NCBI GenBank assembly: GCA_021772595.1
Contig: JAJFLS010000737.1
Location: forward strand, 1 to 19,120
Length of the DNA: 19,120 nt
DNA from: Opitutales bacterium
Lineage (GTDB): Bacteria; Verrucomicrobiota; Verrucomicrobiia; Opitutales; Opitutaceae
Reading direction: 5' to 3'
Part shown: piece after piece, positions 7,038 to 13,755 of the stretch
How the letters are laid out: every line of letters starts with the position of its first letter
Numbering within the stretch: position 1 is the stretch's first letter
Program-made: the position numbers and the translations under genes
The notes under the pieces: generated by a model
The model's database searches: none
The model's input: the letters and a program-made list of their open reading frames with translations, nothing else
Told to the model about the DNA's origin: nothing

Positions 7038-8438
7038 ATGGAACGATACGATGTAGCGATCATTGGCGCGGGAATGTCTGGCATCGCGGCGGGCATTCGT
7101 CTGGCGCACTTCGGCAAAAAGGTCTGCATCTTCGAGCGACACTACGCCCCGGGCGGATTGAATAGCTTCTACGCTAAGGACGGCCGAAAATACGATGTCG
7201 GGCTGCACGCGATGACCAACTTCGTGAAGCCCGGTGTCAAGCGCGCGCCGCTCAACCGGATACTGCGTCAGTTGAGAATCGCGCGGGAGGATCTCATGCT
7301 GTGTGAGCAGAGGCGTTCGCGCGTGGCGTTCCCAGGAGTGGATCTTTGTTTCAATAACGAGTTCGCGTTTTTCGAATCGGAAATAGCGAAGACCTTCCCC
7401 AAACAGATCGATGGATTTCGTAAGTTGGTCGAGGCGATTCAAGCGTTTGACGATAGCGTTTTCGACTATCCGTATCAGTCCGCCCGGGAAGTGGTGAGAG
7501 GCTGCGTGAGTGATCCTCTTCTCGAGGATATGATATTCTGCCCATTGATGTATTACGGGAGCTCGACCGAAGACGATATGGATTTCGGCCAATTCGTGGT
7601 GATGTTCAAATCGATATTTCTCGAAGGGTTCGCCCGTCCGCTGGAGGGAATTCGGAATATTATAAGATTGCTGCTCAAACGATACAAGGAAGCCGGCGGT
7701 ATCCGAAAAATGAATAACGGAGTCGCGAAGATCGCGATTGCTGGCGGCAAGGTCGAACGGCTTGTTTTGGATAGTGGAGAAGAAATCGAAGCGGATGTGG
7801 TGCTGTCATCAGTTGGGCTGCCAGAGACATTCGATCTTTGCGCGCCCGGTCTGGAAAGCTCGGCCGAGAAAAATGCCGGGCGGCTCGCGTTTACGGAGAC
7901 GATTTCGGTTTTCAAGAAGCAGCCGGACGATTTCGGATGGGGCGAGGATGCGATCGTCTTCTTCAATGCGCGCGACCGGTTCGCGTATCGTCAAGCGGAG
8001 GATGCGGTGGATCTAACGAGCGGAGAGATTTGCGTCCCGAACAACTTCGACTATGGCGACGACCAATTGGCGGAAGGCGTGGTGCGGGTTACCTGTCTCG
8101 CGAATCACGATACTTGGACATCGTATGCAGATGAAGAATACGTTGAGGCGAAAGAGCAGTGGAGACCGAGGATCTGTGCGGCAGCTAGAGAATTCATGCC
8201 GGATTCGAGTTTGGACTTCGACTCTGATTGCATCGCTCAAGACATGTTTACGCCGAAAACCGTTGTGCGGTATACCGGCAGAAAGCGCGGAGCGATCTAC
8301 GGCGCTCCGCAAAAGTCGAAGGACGGAACGACTCCCGTTTCGAATCTCTTCATTTGCGGCACAGACCAGGGATTTCTGGGAATCGTAGGAAGCATGTTAA
8401 GCGGAATCGCAATGGCCAATACACATGCCTTGCGATAA
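7038..8438 (+). CDS. CrtI/phytoene desaturase-like FAD-dependent oxidoreductase
   Basis: 466 residues from the ATG at 7038, chosen because MERYDVAIIGAGMSGIAAG starts directly at the Rossmann strand. The frame is also open to a TTG at 7011, inside the terminator, which is an unlikely start. The GxGxxG loop is at residues 10-15, followed by the Glu-ending second strand CIFERHYAPGG and the GGLNSFY that marks the phytoene desaturase/carotenoid isomerase group. The C-terminal LFICGTDQGFLGIVGSMLSG is the second FAD-binding motif. Such enzymes desaturate, isomerise or saturate polyene or lipid chains. With a ketosynthase and an ACP just upstream, an acyl-chain substrate is more plausible than phytoene; no carotenoid synthase is nearby. 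It may be peripherally membrane-bound. The substrate is not determined. Confidence 0.85.
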   Translation: MERYDVAIIGAGMSGIAAGIRLAHFGKKVCIFERHYAPGGLNSFYAKDGRKYDVGLHAMTNFVKPGVKRAPLNRILRQLRIAREDLMLCEQRRSRVAFPGVDLCFNNEFAFFESEIAKTFPKQIDGFRKLVEAIQAFDDSVFDYPYQSAREVVRGCVSDPLLEDMIFCPLMYYGSSTEDDMDFGQFVVMFKSIFLEGFARPLEGIRNIIRLLLKRYKEAGGIRKMNNGVAKIAIAGGKVERLVLDSGEEIEADVVLSSVGLPETFDLCAPGLESSAEKNAGRLAFTETISVFKKQPDDFGWGEDAIVFFNARDRFAYRQAEDAVDLTSGEICVPNNFDYGDDQLAEGVVRVTCLANHDTWTSYADEEYVEAKEQWRPRICAAAREFMPDSSLDFDSDCIAQDMFTPKTVVRYTGRKRGAIYGAPQKSKDGTTPVSNLFICGTDQGFLGIVGSMLSGIAMANTHALR

Positions 8439-8440
8439 GT

Positions 8441-8507
8441 TCTTCGTCTTCGTCCTCTCTCTCAATCTTCTTCGCGAAGCGGCTGAGGACGAAGATTATG
8501 ACGAAGA
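8441..8507. repeat. Imperfect dyad after the oxidoreductase gene
   Basis: The 10-nt arm CTTCGTCCTC at 8448-8457 is repeated inverted at 8485-8494, and a second outer pair, TCTTCGT (8441-8447) and ACGAAGA (8501-8507), extends it. A central CTTCGCGAAG palindrome sits in the loop. It could act as a hairpin downstream of the oxidoreductase or be a dispersed element. There is no clear T-run on either strand. Confidence 0.5.
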
Positions 8508-8550
8508 CAAAGACGATGAATGAGCGGCTGTTTAACAAATGGAAAACATT

Positions 8551-8614
8551 CGGGGCGGCGCCCGAACGCTACCTGTATGAAGGAATTTTAGGGTAGTGAA
8601 CGGGCGCCGTCCCG
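8551..8614. repeat. Second REP-like palindromic element (GGCGCCCG core)
   Basis: Arms at 8551-8573 and 8592-8614 are inverted copies matching at 19 of 23 positions, with an 18-nt spacer, the same spacer length as the element at 3379-3444. The conserved core is CGGGrCGGCGCCCG. The sequence is unrelated to the first element, so it may be a different repeat family. Together with the dyad just upstream it fills most of the 228-nt gap between the oxidoreductase and the next, convergent gene. Confidence 0.6.
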
Positions 8615-8666
8615 TTCCAACGATTCGTCGAACTGACTTATTAAACTGTCTCTGAGAGGCATCGCC

Positions 8667-9020
8667 TCAATATTTCGCGTAGATCCAGACCACGAGGGCG
8701 GCTAGGACGACGAAGGCGATGGCGAAGAGGGTGATGCAGCCTTTTCGCGTGCTGTTGACCGAGCCACTGGTGTCGGGACCAAGCTCGTCGTAGACATCGG
8801 CGACGACTGCTTTGGGGTCGGGTTCGGCTGGCCCAGCTTCAGGTTCGGCCGCAACGGGCTGAAGTTCGTCTTTGTCGAGTCGACTGAAAGGAGGGGATTC
8901 CGGTATTTCGATTGGGCTCAGCTCGCATTGCTGCGCTTCGATTTCCGACTCCAGCCAGGCGAGGTGCTCTTCGAGAAGAGCCCTTTGCTTAAGGAGTTCA
9001 TTGAGTCGCTTTTTAGGCAT
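8667..9020 (-). CDS. Small tail-anchored coiled-coil protein, function unknown
   Basis: 117 residues; the family is not recognised. Residues 1-33 (starting MPKKRLNELLKQRALLEEHL) have the heptad pattern of a short coiled coil. An acidic, proline- and alanine-rich linker runs to about residue 80. After RKG there is one hydrophobic segment, ITLFAIAFVVLAALVVWIYA, ending three residues from the C-terminus. The layout suggests a C-terminally anchored inner-membrane protein with its coiled coil in the cytoplasm. It lies downstream of rplU-rpmA on the same strand but after their terminator, so it is probably transcribed alone. No function is proposed. Confidence 0.7.
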   Translation of the reverse strand: MPKKRLNELLKQRALLEEHLAWLESEIEAQQCELSPIEIPESPPFSRLDKDELQPVAAEPEAGPAEPDPKAVVADVYDELGPDTSGSVNSTRKGCITLFAIAFVVLAALVVWIYAKY

Positions 9021-9083
9021 GTTGCTAGGGAGGCCTTACCTAATCATTATCGTAACGGCGCGGCGGCGACTTAAATGGGAAAG

Positions 9084-9115
9084 AAAAAAGCCCTTTCCGA
9101 GCGGAAAGGGCTTTT
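9084..9115 (-). terminator. Intrinsic terminator of rplU-rpmA
   Basis: A perfect 13-bp stem (9086-9098 with 9103-9115) surrounds a GAGC loop. Read on the minus strand it ends in a T-rich tract (the complement of the A-run at 9084-9089). It begins about 24 nt after the rpmA stop codon, exactly where the ribosomal protein transcript should end. Confidence 0.95.
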
Positions 9116-9138
9116 GAAAGTCTGAAAGGCGAACTTTT

Positions 9139-9381
9139 CTAGGCTTCGACGGCTACCTTGCGGTGTTCCTTGTCGAATTTCACTACGCCGTCGGTGAGGG
9201 CGAAGAGCGTGTGGTCGCGGCCGATGCCGACGTTTTGACCTGGGTGAAAGCGGGTCCCGCGCTGGCGGATGATGATGTTGCCGGCGATTACTTGCTCTCC
9301 GCCAAACTTCTTGACTCCGAGTCGCTGCGACGCGCTGTCGCGTCCGTTCTTACTGGTTCCTTGTCCTTTTTTATGAGCCAT
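9139..9381 (-). CDS. rpmA: 50S ribosomal protein bL27
   Basis: 80 residues. MAHKKGQGTSKNGRDSASQR is the diagnostic bL27 start, with no cleavable N-terminal extension of the Firmicutes type. QVIAGNIIIRQRGTRFHPG and the GRDHTLFAL segment follow the family. The N-terminal tail of bL27 reaches the peptidyl-transferase centre of the 50S subunit. It is 22 nt downstream of rplU in the usual bL21-bL27 operon and is followed by a strong terminator. The obg GTPase gene that often comes next is absent. Confidence 0.98.
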   Translation of the reverse strand: MAHKKGQGTSKNGRDSASQRLGVKKFGGEQVIAGNIIIRQRGTRFHPGQNVGIGRDHTLFALTDGVVKFDKEHRKVAVEA

Positions 9382-9403
9382 TGTATTGTCTCTCTATTGT
9401 AGA

Positions 9404-9721
9404 TTATTTGGACTCGATGGAGTCGATTTTGATGACGGAAAGCTCTTGGCGGTGACCGCGGCGACGGTTGTAGCCCTTGCGCTTCTTCTTCTTGAAGATG
9501 ATGACTTTACGGCCGCGACGGTTTTCGAGGATCGTGGCTTTAACCATCGCTCCTTTGACGAAAGGCTTGCCGAGCTGAAAGCCATCGCCTTCACCTACGG
9601 TGAGAACTTCGCTGATCTCGAGCTTCGAACCCGTTTCGGTTTCGGGATAGCGATTGAGTATGAGGACGTCGCCCTCTTGTACCGTGTACTGCTTGCCCTG
9701 CGTTTGGATGGTTGCTTTCAT
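9404..9721 (-). CDS. rplU: 50S ribosomal protein bL21
   Basis: 105 residues, the family length. MKATIQTQGKQYTVQEGDVL and ILNRYPETETGSKLEISEVL match the bL21 beta-barrel. KVIIFKKKKRKGYNRRRGHR is the basic 23S rRNA-binding stretch with the conserved RRRGHRQ. It is the first gene of the rplU-rpmA operon. The 95 nt upstream is AT-rich and separates it from the divergent methyltransferase gene, so the promoters of both must lie there, but no strong consensus pair stands out. Confidence 0.98.
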   Translation of the reverse strand: MKATIQTQGKQYTVQEGDVLILNRYPETETGSKLEISEVLTVGEGDGFQLGKPFVKGAMVKATILENRRGRKVIIFKKKKRKGYNRRRGHRQELSVIKIDSIESK

Positions 9722-9816
9722 TTGAAATAAAACCGCGTAATAAGGGCAGTTCTTCCACTCTAATCAATCTTTTTTGTGAAAATTTTCTATCAAACGCCAA
9801 GATGGCGGAGAGCTGA

Positions 9817-10557
9817 ATGAATATCGAGACGGTTCGCGGCTATTTCAAAGACAGCAGAACGGTCGCCCATTATGTGAAAGCGGTTGCGAATATCGGGCTG
9901 TGGGAGTCGGAGAAAAGGATTTTCGAAAACTGGCTTGATCGGGATGATCGGATTTTGGATCTCGGGTGTGGAGCGGGACGGATCGCGTTCGGACTCCGGG
10001 ATATTGGCTTTGGTCAGGTCGAAGGAGCGGATTTCTCTGAGGAGATGGTTGTCGAGGCCCGGGAGATCGCGGAGCATTTCGGCGCGTCGATTCCGTTTTG
10101 CCGCGAAGACGCGACTTGTTTGAGCTACGGCGAGGAAGCGTTTGGAGCGGTGGTCTTCGGTTTCAATGGACTCATGCAGATTCCTGGGAGAACAGCCCGT
10201 CGCGCGGCGCTTTCGGAGGTTTTCCGGATTCTCAAGCCGGGGGGCTGTTTCGTTTTCACGACTCTCGACCGAGACGACCGATTGTATCGGGTTGTTTTCA
10301 AAGACGGAGCCAATTACGACCATGACGTGGAACGAAACCCCAATTTGATAGAGGAGGGCGACCGGCATTTCTCGACCGAGCATGGGACGACCTTCATGCA
10401 TGTCCCCAGGCGGGCGGATGTTGCGGAGGACCTCGAGGCGGCGGGTTGGCTTTTGTTGGATGACAAAATGCGAAGCGAGATCGCCCGGGAGCGAACGGAA
10501 GTGTCGGAGTTTTCCGAAGATTGTCGCTTCTGGATAGCGAGAAAGCCGACGCGCTAA
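9817..10557 (+). CDS. Class I SAM-dependent methyltransferase
   Basis: 246 residues with the methyltransferase motifs in order. Motif I ILDLGCGAGRIAFGL (about 46-60) binds the SAM methionine part. The acidic end of the next strand in VEGADFSEEMV binds the ribose. Motif II-III AVVFGFNGLMQIP and the post-motif VFRILKPGGCFVFTT complete the domain. The last third holds a variable, substrate-specific part including YDHDVERNPN and the aromatic FSTEHGTTFMHVP. It resembles the methyltransferase domain 11/25 families that act on small molecules. The substrate cannot be deduced: no pathway neighbours are next to it, and it is divergent from rplU. A short hairpin spans its stop codon. Confidence 0.9.
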   Translation: MNIETVRGYFKDSRTVAHYVKAVANIGLWESEKRIFENWLDRDDRILDLGCGAGRIAFGLRDIGFGQVEGADFSEEMVVEAREIAEHFGASIPFCREDATCLSYGEEAFGAVVFGFNGLMQIPGRTARRAALSEVFRILKPGGCFVFTTLDRDDRLYRVVFKDGANYDHDVERNPNLIEEGDRHFSTEHGTTFMHVPRRADVAEDLEAAGWLLLDDKMRSEIARERTEVSEFSEDCRFWIARKPTR

Positions 10558-10576
10558 GGCATCGGCTTTCGAAAAA
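10541..10576 (+). terminator. Weak hairpin over the methyltransferase stop codon
   Basis: GAAAGCCGA at 10541-10549 and its exact inverted copy at 10562-10570 form a 9-bp stem with a 12-nt loop containing the stop codon. It is followed by GAAAAATT, not by a T-run on this strand. It may limit 3' decay or weakly separate the convergent coiled-coil gene. Real terminator activity is doubtful. Confidence 0.3.
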
Positions 10577-10594
10577 TTGTATTATCTCGCTGTT

Positions 10595-11293
10595 TTATCG
10601 GAGCTTATCCGGAAACAAAATGTACGATGGCTGGAGGCGATTGGTGTTCGTTTTCTGTCTGAAGATTTTTGGTGCCGTCGATCGAGTAGGGGAACTGGCT
10701 CGGTCTTTCGAGACCACCTCGGTCATGGCCATTTGGCCTCTTGCTGCGGCGCGCGCTTCCATTTCTGTTATCGCCTCTTGACGGGCTTGTTCTCGGGCTG
10801 TGGCGATTTCCTGGCGCTTTTGACTCTCGGATCTCGCGAGCGCATCCTGGACGGATTTCAATTTGGTGGCGGCTTCGGCGGACTCCTTTTCGCGCAGCAT
10901 TTTTATGCGGTTGCTTTCCGCTTCGATCGCGGTCTTGTCGGCGGCGAGGCGAGCCTTCTCTCTCTCCGCGGCTTGTTTGGCCGCAGCCGCTTGGCGCAAG
11001 GCTTCTTGCTCTCGGGCTTTCAAGGTGGCGATCTCCGCGAGCTGGGCGCTTTCCGCCGCTGCGTTCTTGGAGGCGTTTGCTTCGGCGAGCCGACGCGCTT
11101 CATTGGCAAGCGCCGCTTTCTTGGCTTCGGCTTGGGCGAGTTGTTCCTTTTCTTGAACGGCTAGCTCGAGGGCGGCGATTTGCTCCTGTTCGGCAGCTCT
11201 ACCTTTGCCTGCATTCATCGATTTGAATGCGAAAAAGCCCGCGGCTAGGATGGCGAGAACGAGAACGATGATGAGAGGTTTTTTGCTTTCCAT
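10595..11293 (-). CDS. Membrane-anchored coiled-coil protein, function unknown
   Basis: 232 residues from the ATG at 11293. The frame opens further to a GTG at 11329, but the residues gained add nothing and the ATG starts directly before the membrane anchor. MESKKPLIIVLVLAILAAGFFAF is one N-terminal transmembrane helix preceded by lysines, which suggests a cytoplasmic N-terminus and a periplasmic or surface-directed body. Residues about 35-200 are an almost continuous Ala/Glu/Lys/Gln-rich coiled coil. The tail from about 205 (SKDRASSPTRSTAPKIF) is basic and probably disordered. This shape resembles TolA-like or envelope-spanning spacer proteins, but no TolA C-terminal domain is present and I do not assign it. 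No ribosome-binding site is convincing at either start. It lies just upstream of tRNA-Ser on the opposite strand. Confidence 0.65.
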   Translation of the reverse strand: MESKKPLIIVLVLAILAAGFFAFKSMNAGKGRAAEQEQIAALELAVQEKEQLAQAEAKKAALANEARRLAEANASKNAAAESAQLAEIATLKAREQEALRQAAAAKQAAEREKARLAADKTAIEAESNRIKMLREKESAEAATKLKSVQDALARSESQKRQEIATAREQARQEAITEMEARAAARGQMAMTEVVSKDRASSPTRSTAPKIFRQKTNTNRLQPSYILFPDKLR

Positions 11294-11459
11294 TATAGTG
11301 TCGGTTAGTGGGAGATCCTGATTATCCACTTATAGGGAGTTCGTGTATTGGCGTAAAGATCCTAAACGAGAAAAATTGGCTGGGCAATTGGCGGCGATTA
11401 TCTGGATTTTAATTCTTGATCTCCGAATGCAGATGAGCAGAGTTCCCACTCACCTTGTA

Positions 11460-11551
11460 GGAGAGATGGCTGAGTGGTCGAAAGCAACGGTTTGCTAAAT
11501 CGTCGTACGGGTCACACCGTACCGCGGGTTCGAATCCCGCTCTCTCCGCCA
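11460..11551 (+). tRNA. tRNA-Ser (anticodon GCU)
   Basis: The acceptor stem GGAGAGA (11460-11466) pairs with TCTCTCC (11541-11547), with discriminator G at 11548 and an encoded CCA at 11549-11551. The anticodon stem-loop contains TTGCTAA, with the anticodon GCT at 11494-11496, reading AGC/AGU. The long variable arm GTCGTACGGGTCACACCGTACCG is the class II arm of serine tRNAs. GGTTCGAATCC is the T-loop. The 3' end is embedded in a palindrome and marks the left edge of the accessory region. Confidence 0.97.
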
Positions 11552-11563
11552 CTTTATAAGTGG
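11549..11563. other. Palindrome spanning the tRNA-Ser 3' end (candidate attachment core)
   Basis: CCACTTTATAAGTGG is a 6-bp inverted repeat around TAT. Its left arm contains the CCA of the tRNA. Tyrosine integrases often recombine at tRNA 3' ends using short inverted core sites, so this could be part of an attL or attB. The simpler view is a coincidental short palindrome or a tRNA terminator without a T-run. No second copy of the tRNA 3' end was seen in the window. Confidence 0.3.
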
Positions 11564-11996
11564 TTGATTATAAGTGCATTAAAGCCACGCTAAGGCACTC
11601 TAGAGGAGCAAGTAATACACATAGTAATACACTGCTCGCCAAAGTTCGACTGAGTTCAAGCTCGTATTTTAGTGTGTCGATACATAGCATTTCCCATTCA
11701 GTACCAGCCCTTTTGCTTCCCTACTGACCGGTTCTTAGACCAGCTTTGCTTGATCGAAGGCGAACCGCTGTACGCACCACTTAAAGGGGGTAAGCTAGTT
11801 GTGAAGCACTGGGTCTGAAGTGTAGCGAGGGGGGCATTCCATCTAAACTCTCTCGATTCCGATTGTCCCTCCTCTTCGCGAGGAAAAGCACGAAGGCAGA
11901 AGATCGCTGTTACCGTCTCCTCGGATGTCCTCCTGGATTCGACTGGACTACCAAAGGTCGTGGCTGCAACGTTCTCGATTGGAACGACTGGAGGCT
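11552..11996. other. Gene-poor stretch after tRNA-Ser with direct repeats
   Basis: About 445 nt without a convincing gene. It holds the tandem copies of AGTAATACAC at 11611-11620 and 11623-11632, two bases apart, enclosed by GAGCA...TGCTC. Such short direct repeats beside a tRNA resemble arm-type integrase or excisionase sites. The rest shows only short open frames with no family resemblance. The promoter of the SpeD-like operon should be in the right half, but I could not place it with confidence. No integrase remnant was recognised. Confidence 0.4.
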
Positions 11997-12383
11997 ATGC
12001 GAAGCAAACAAATCAAACCATACGGCAAGGAGCTCATTTTGGATTTGCACAATTGCGATCCAGATACGTTCACGCGTAAAAGCATACGTAGGTTCTTCAA
12101 AGAGCTATGCGATCTCATTGACATGCAGCGTTGTAAGCTCACGTGGTGGGACGATCACGGTGTCCCACCCGAAGAACAGCAGACTGAACCTCATTTAAAA
12201 GGAACCTCCGCAGTGCAGTTCATTTTAACCAGCAATATCGTAATCCACACTCTCGACGTTCTTGAGTCCGCCTACATTAATCTTTTCTCCTGTAAGGAGT
12301 TTGACGCAGATGAAGCGAAGAAATTTGCTGAAAACTGGTTTGGCGGAAAGGCCGTAAGCTATCACGTTATCGATCGGATTTAA
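11997..12383 (+). CDS. SpeD-like pyruvoyl-dependent decarboxylase homologue
   Basis: 128 residues from the ATG at 11997, chosen because GKELILDLHNCD (from residue 10) aligns with the first strand of class 1B AdoMet decarboxylases. An ATG at 11925 would add 24 residues of no recognised content. S79, H84 and C99 align with the pyruvoyl-forming Ser63, His68 and Cys83 of the Thermotoga enzyme with identical spacing (5 and 15). Self-cleavage before S79 to a pyruvoyl enzyme is therefore plausible. Two things differ: the residue before the serine is Thr78 instead of Glu, and the IHTWPE segment involved in AdoMet binding is IHTLDV. The true substrate may therefore be another amino acid, as known for arginine or ornithine decarboxylases that evolved from SpeD, or the protein may be non-catalytic. 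It is 4 nt upstream of the DUF3326 gene. Confidence 0.8.
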   Translation: MRSKQIKPYGKELILDLHNCDPDTFTRKSIRRFFKELCDLIDMQRCKLTWWDDHGVPPEEQQTEPHLKGTSAVQFILTSNIVIHTLDVLESAYINLFSCKEFDADEAKKFAENWFGGKAVSYHVIDRI

Positions 12384-12387
12384 TAAA

Positions 12388-13725
12388 ATGCTAATTACCG
12401 AACGACAGCTTAAAATACCAACGCCTTCTCCCGAGTCGCTTTTCCCTTCGATATCAGAGGAAATAACACGCCAACTAGGGCCTGACGAAACGCCCATCCG
12501 ATTCGTTGTCACCGAATCTGACGAGAAAGAGTATACGTGCGAAGTAGGGGTGCTGTCCGAGTCGGCAAGCAGGGCTTCCAAAATCAAATCGATTTTTGAA
12601 TTCCAGAAGCGGCCTTATGAAAACGTTAACGAGTTTAATGTCGCTCTCCTCATTCCAACCGGAGTCGGATGTGAACTTGGCGGTCATTCGGGTGATGGAG
12701 GTGCAGTCGCCCGCCTTTTCGCATCTCTCGCCGATAATCTCATAACGCACCCTAACGTTGTTAATGCAGCGGATATTAACGAGCTACCGGATAATGGGCT
12801 CTACGTTGAGGGTAGTCTAATTGCGCAATTGCTGATGGGGACGGTCGGTCTTCGAAAAGTGCGTGCTAATAGAGTGATGCTCATCGTTGACGAGCACACA
12901 GAACCATTCTTTCACGATCTTTCAATCAACTCAGCTTCTGCTGCCAGGGCTTCCCTGGGCTTGGACTGCCCGCTCGTAGTTAAGTTAGAGAATCCTGCGA
13001 TTCTAAGATCTCTCTCTTCTCCGTCTGGCCGGGCGGTTGGGCGTATCGAGTTCTTTGAGCGTCTCTGTGACGTAATCGAATCGCATAAAAACGAGTTCGA
13101 TGCAGTCGCTCTTTCAACTTTGATCAACATTCCAACCCATTTCCACTCAGATTATTTTGGGCCAGATTCAGAGGACATGGTCAACCCTTGGGGTGGGGTT
13201 GAGGCGATGCTCACGCACGCCATTTCCTCAATTTACGATATTCCGTCCGCTCATGCTCCCATGATGAATTCATCGGAAATCATGAACCTTGATGTTGGAA
13301 TCGTGGATCCCCGAAAGGCGGCAGAAGCCGTATCAACGACCTACCTACACTGCGTGCTAAAGGGCCTTCATAGTGCACCGCATCCAGTTGCTGGACAACA
13401 TGCGGGAAATTCAAACATCTTGGATGCCTCGGATGTCTCTTGCCTAGTCTTGCCAGATGGCTGCCTAGGTCTGCCTGTAATAGCCGCATTGGAACAAGGC
13501 ATTCCTGTCATTGCGGTTCGGGATCGCCATTGCCGAATGAAAAATTCTTTTTCGGACCTTCCGTTTGAAAATGGACAGCTGTATTTTGCTGAGAACTACC
13601 ACGAAGCAGCCGGAATTGCGTTATCACTGAAAGCTGGAATCTCAGTTTGTTCGTTAAAGAGGCCTCTAAGTTCAACTAAAGTGATATGTTCGGAAGTGAC
13701 AGAAGCTCAAAAAAATTACCAGTGA
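12388..13725 (+). CDS. DUF3326 domain-containing protein
   Basis: 445 residues. From about 85 onward it follows the DUF3326 family known from cyanobacteria and plants: LLIPTGVGCELGGHSGD (88-104), LITHPNVVNAADI (118-130), LPDNGLYVEG (133-142), then ARASLGLDCPLVV, NPWGGVEAMLTHAISS and IPSAHAPMM. It ends with a part like LVLPDGCLGLPVIAALEQGIPVIAV. The conserved His, Asp and Gly-rich loops suggest an enzyme, but no biochemical role is established that I know of. The first 80 residues are an extra, family-unlike domain (LKIPTPSPESLFPSISEEI and on) not expected in the cyanobacterial proteins. It starts 4 nt after the SpeD-like gene and is certainly in its operon, so a shared metabolic role is likely. 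Codon use is mixed, slightly more AT-rich than the left part of the window. Confidence 0.82.
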   Translation: MLITERQLKIPTPSPESLFPSISEEITRQLGPDETPIRFVVTESDEKEYTCEVGVLSESASRASKIKSIFEFQKRPYENVNEFNVALLIPTGVGCELGGHSGDGGAVARLFASLADNLITHPNVVNAADINELPDNGLYVEGSLIAQLLMGTVGLRKVRANRVMLIVDEHTEPFFHDLSINSASAARASLGLDCPLVVKLENPAILRSLSSPSGRAVGRIEFFERLCDVIESHKNEFDAVALSTLINIPTHFHSDYFGPDSEDMVNPWGGVEAMLTHAISSIYDIPSAHAPMMNSSEIMNLDVGIVDPRKAAEAVSTTYLHCVLKGLHSAPHPVAGQHAGNSNILDASDVSCLVLPDGCLGLPVIAALEQGIPVIAVRDRHCRMKNSFSDLPFENGQLYFAENYHEAAGIALSLKAGISVCSLKRPLSSTKVICSEVTEAQKNYQ

Positions 13726-13755
13726 AAGTTCAAAAAGGCTAACTGAACACATTTT

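Noticed and set aside
11730..11820. Possible insertion sequence ends (CTTAGACCAG and CTGGGTCTGAAG)
   Set aside because: The inverted match needs gaps, encloses less than 100 nt and has no target-site duplication.
11863..12198. Plus-strand frame overlapping the start of the SpeD-like gene
   Set aside because: It is in another frame, its translation resembles no family, and the SpeD-like frame explains the region.
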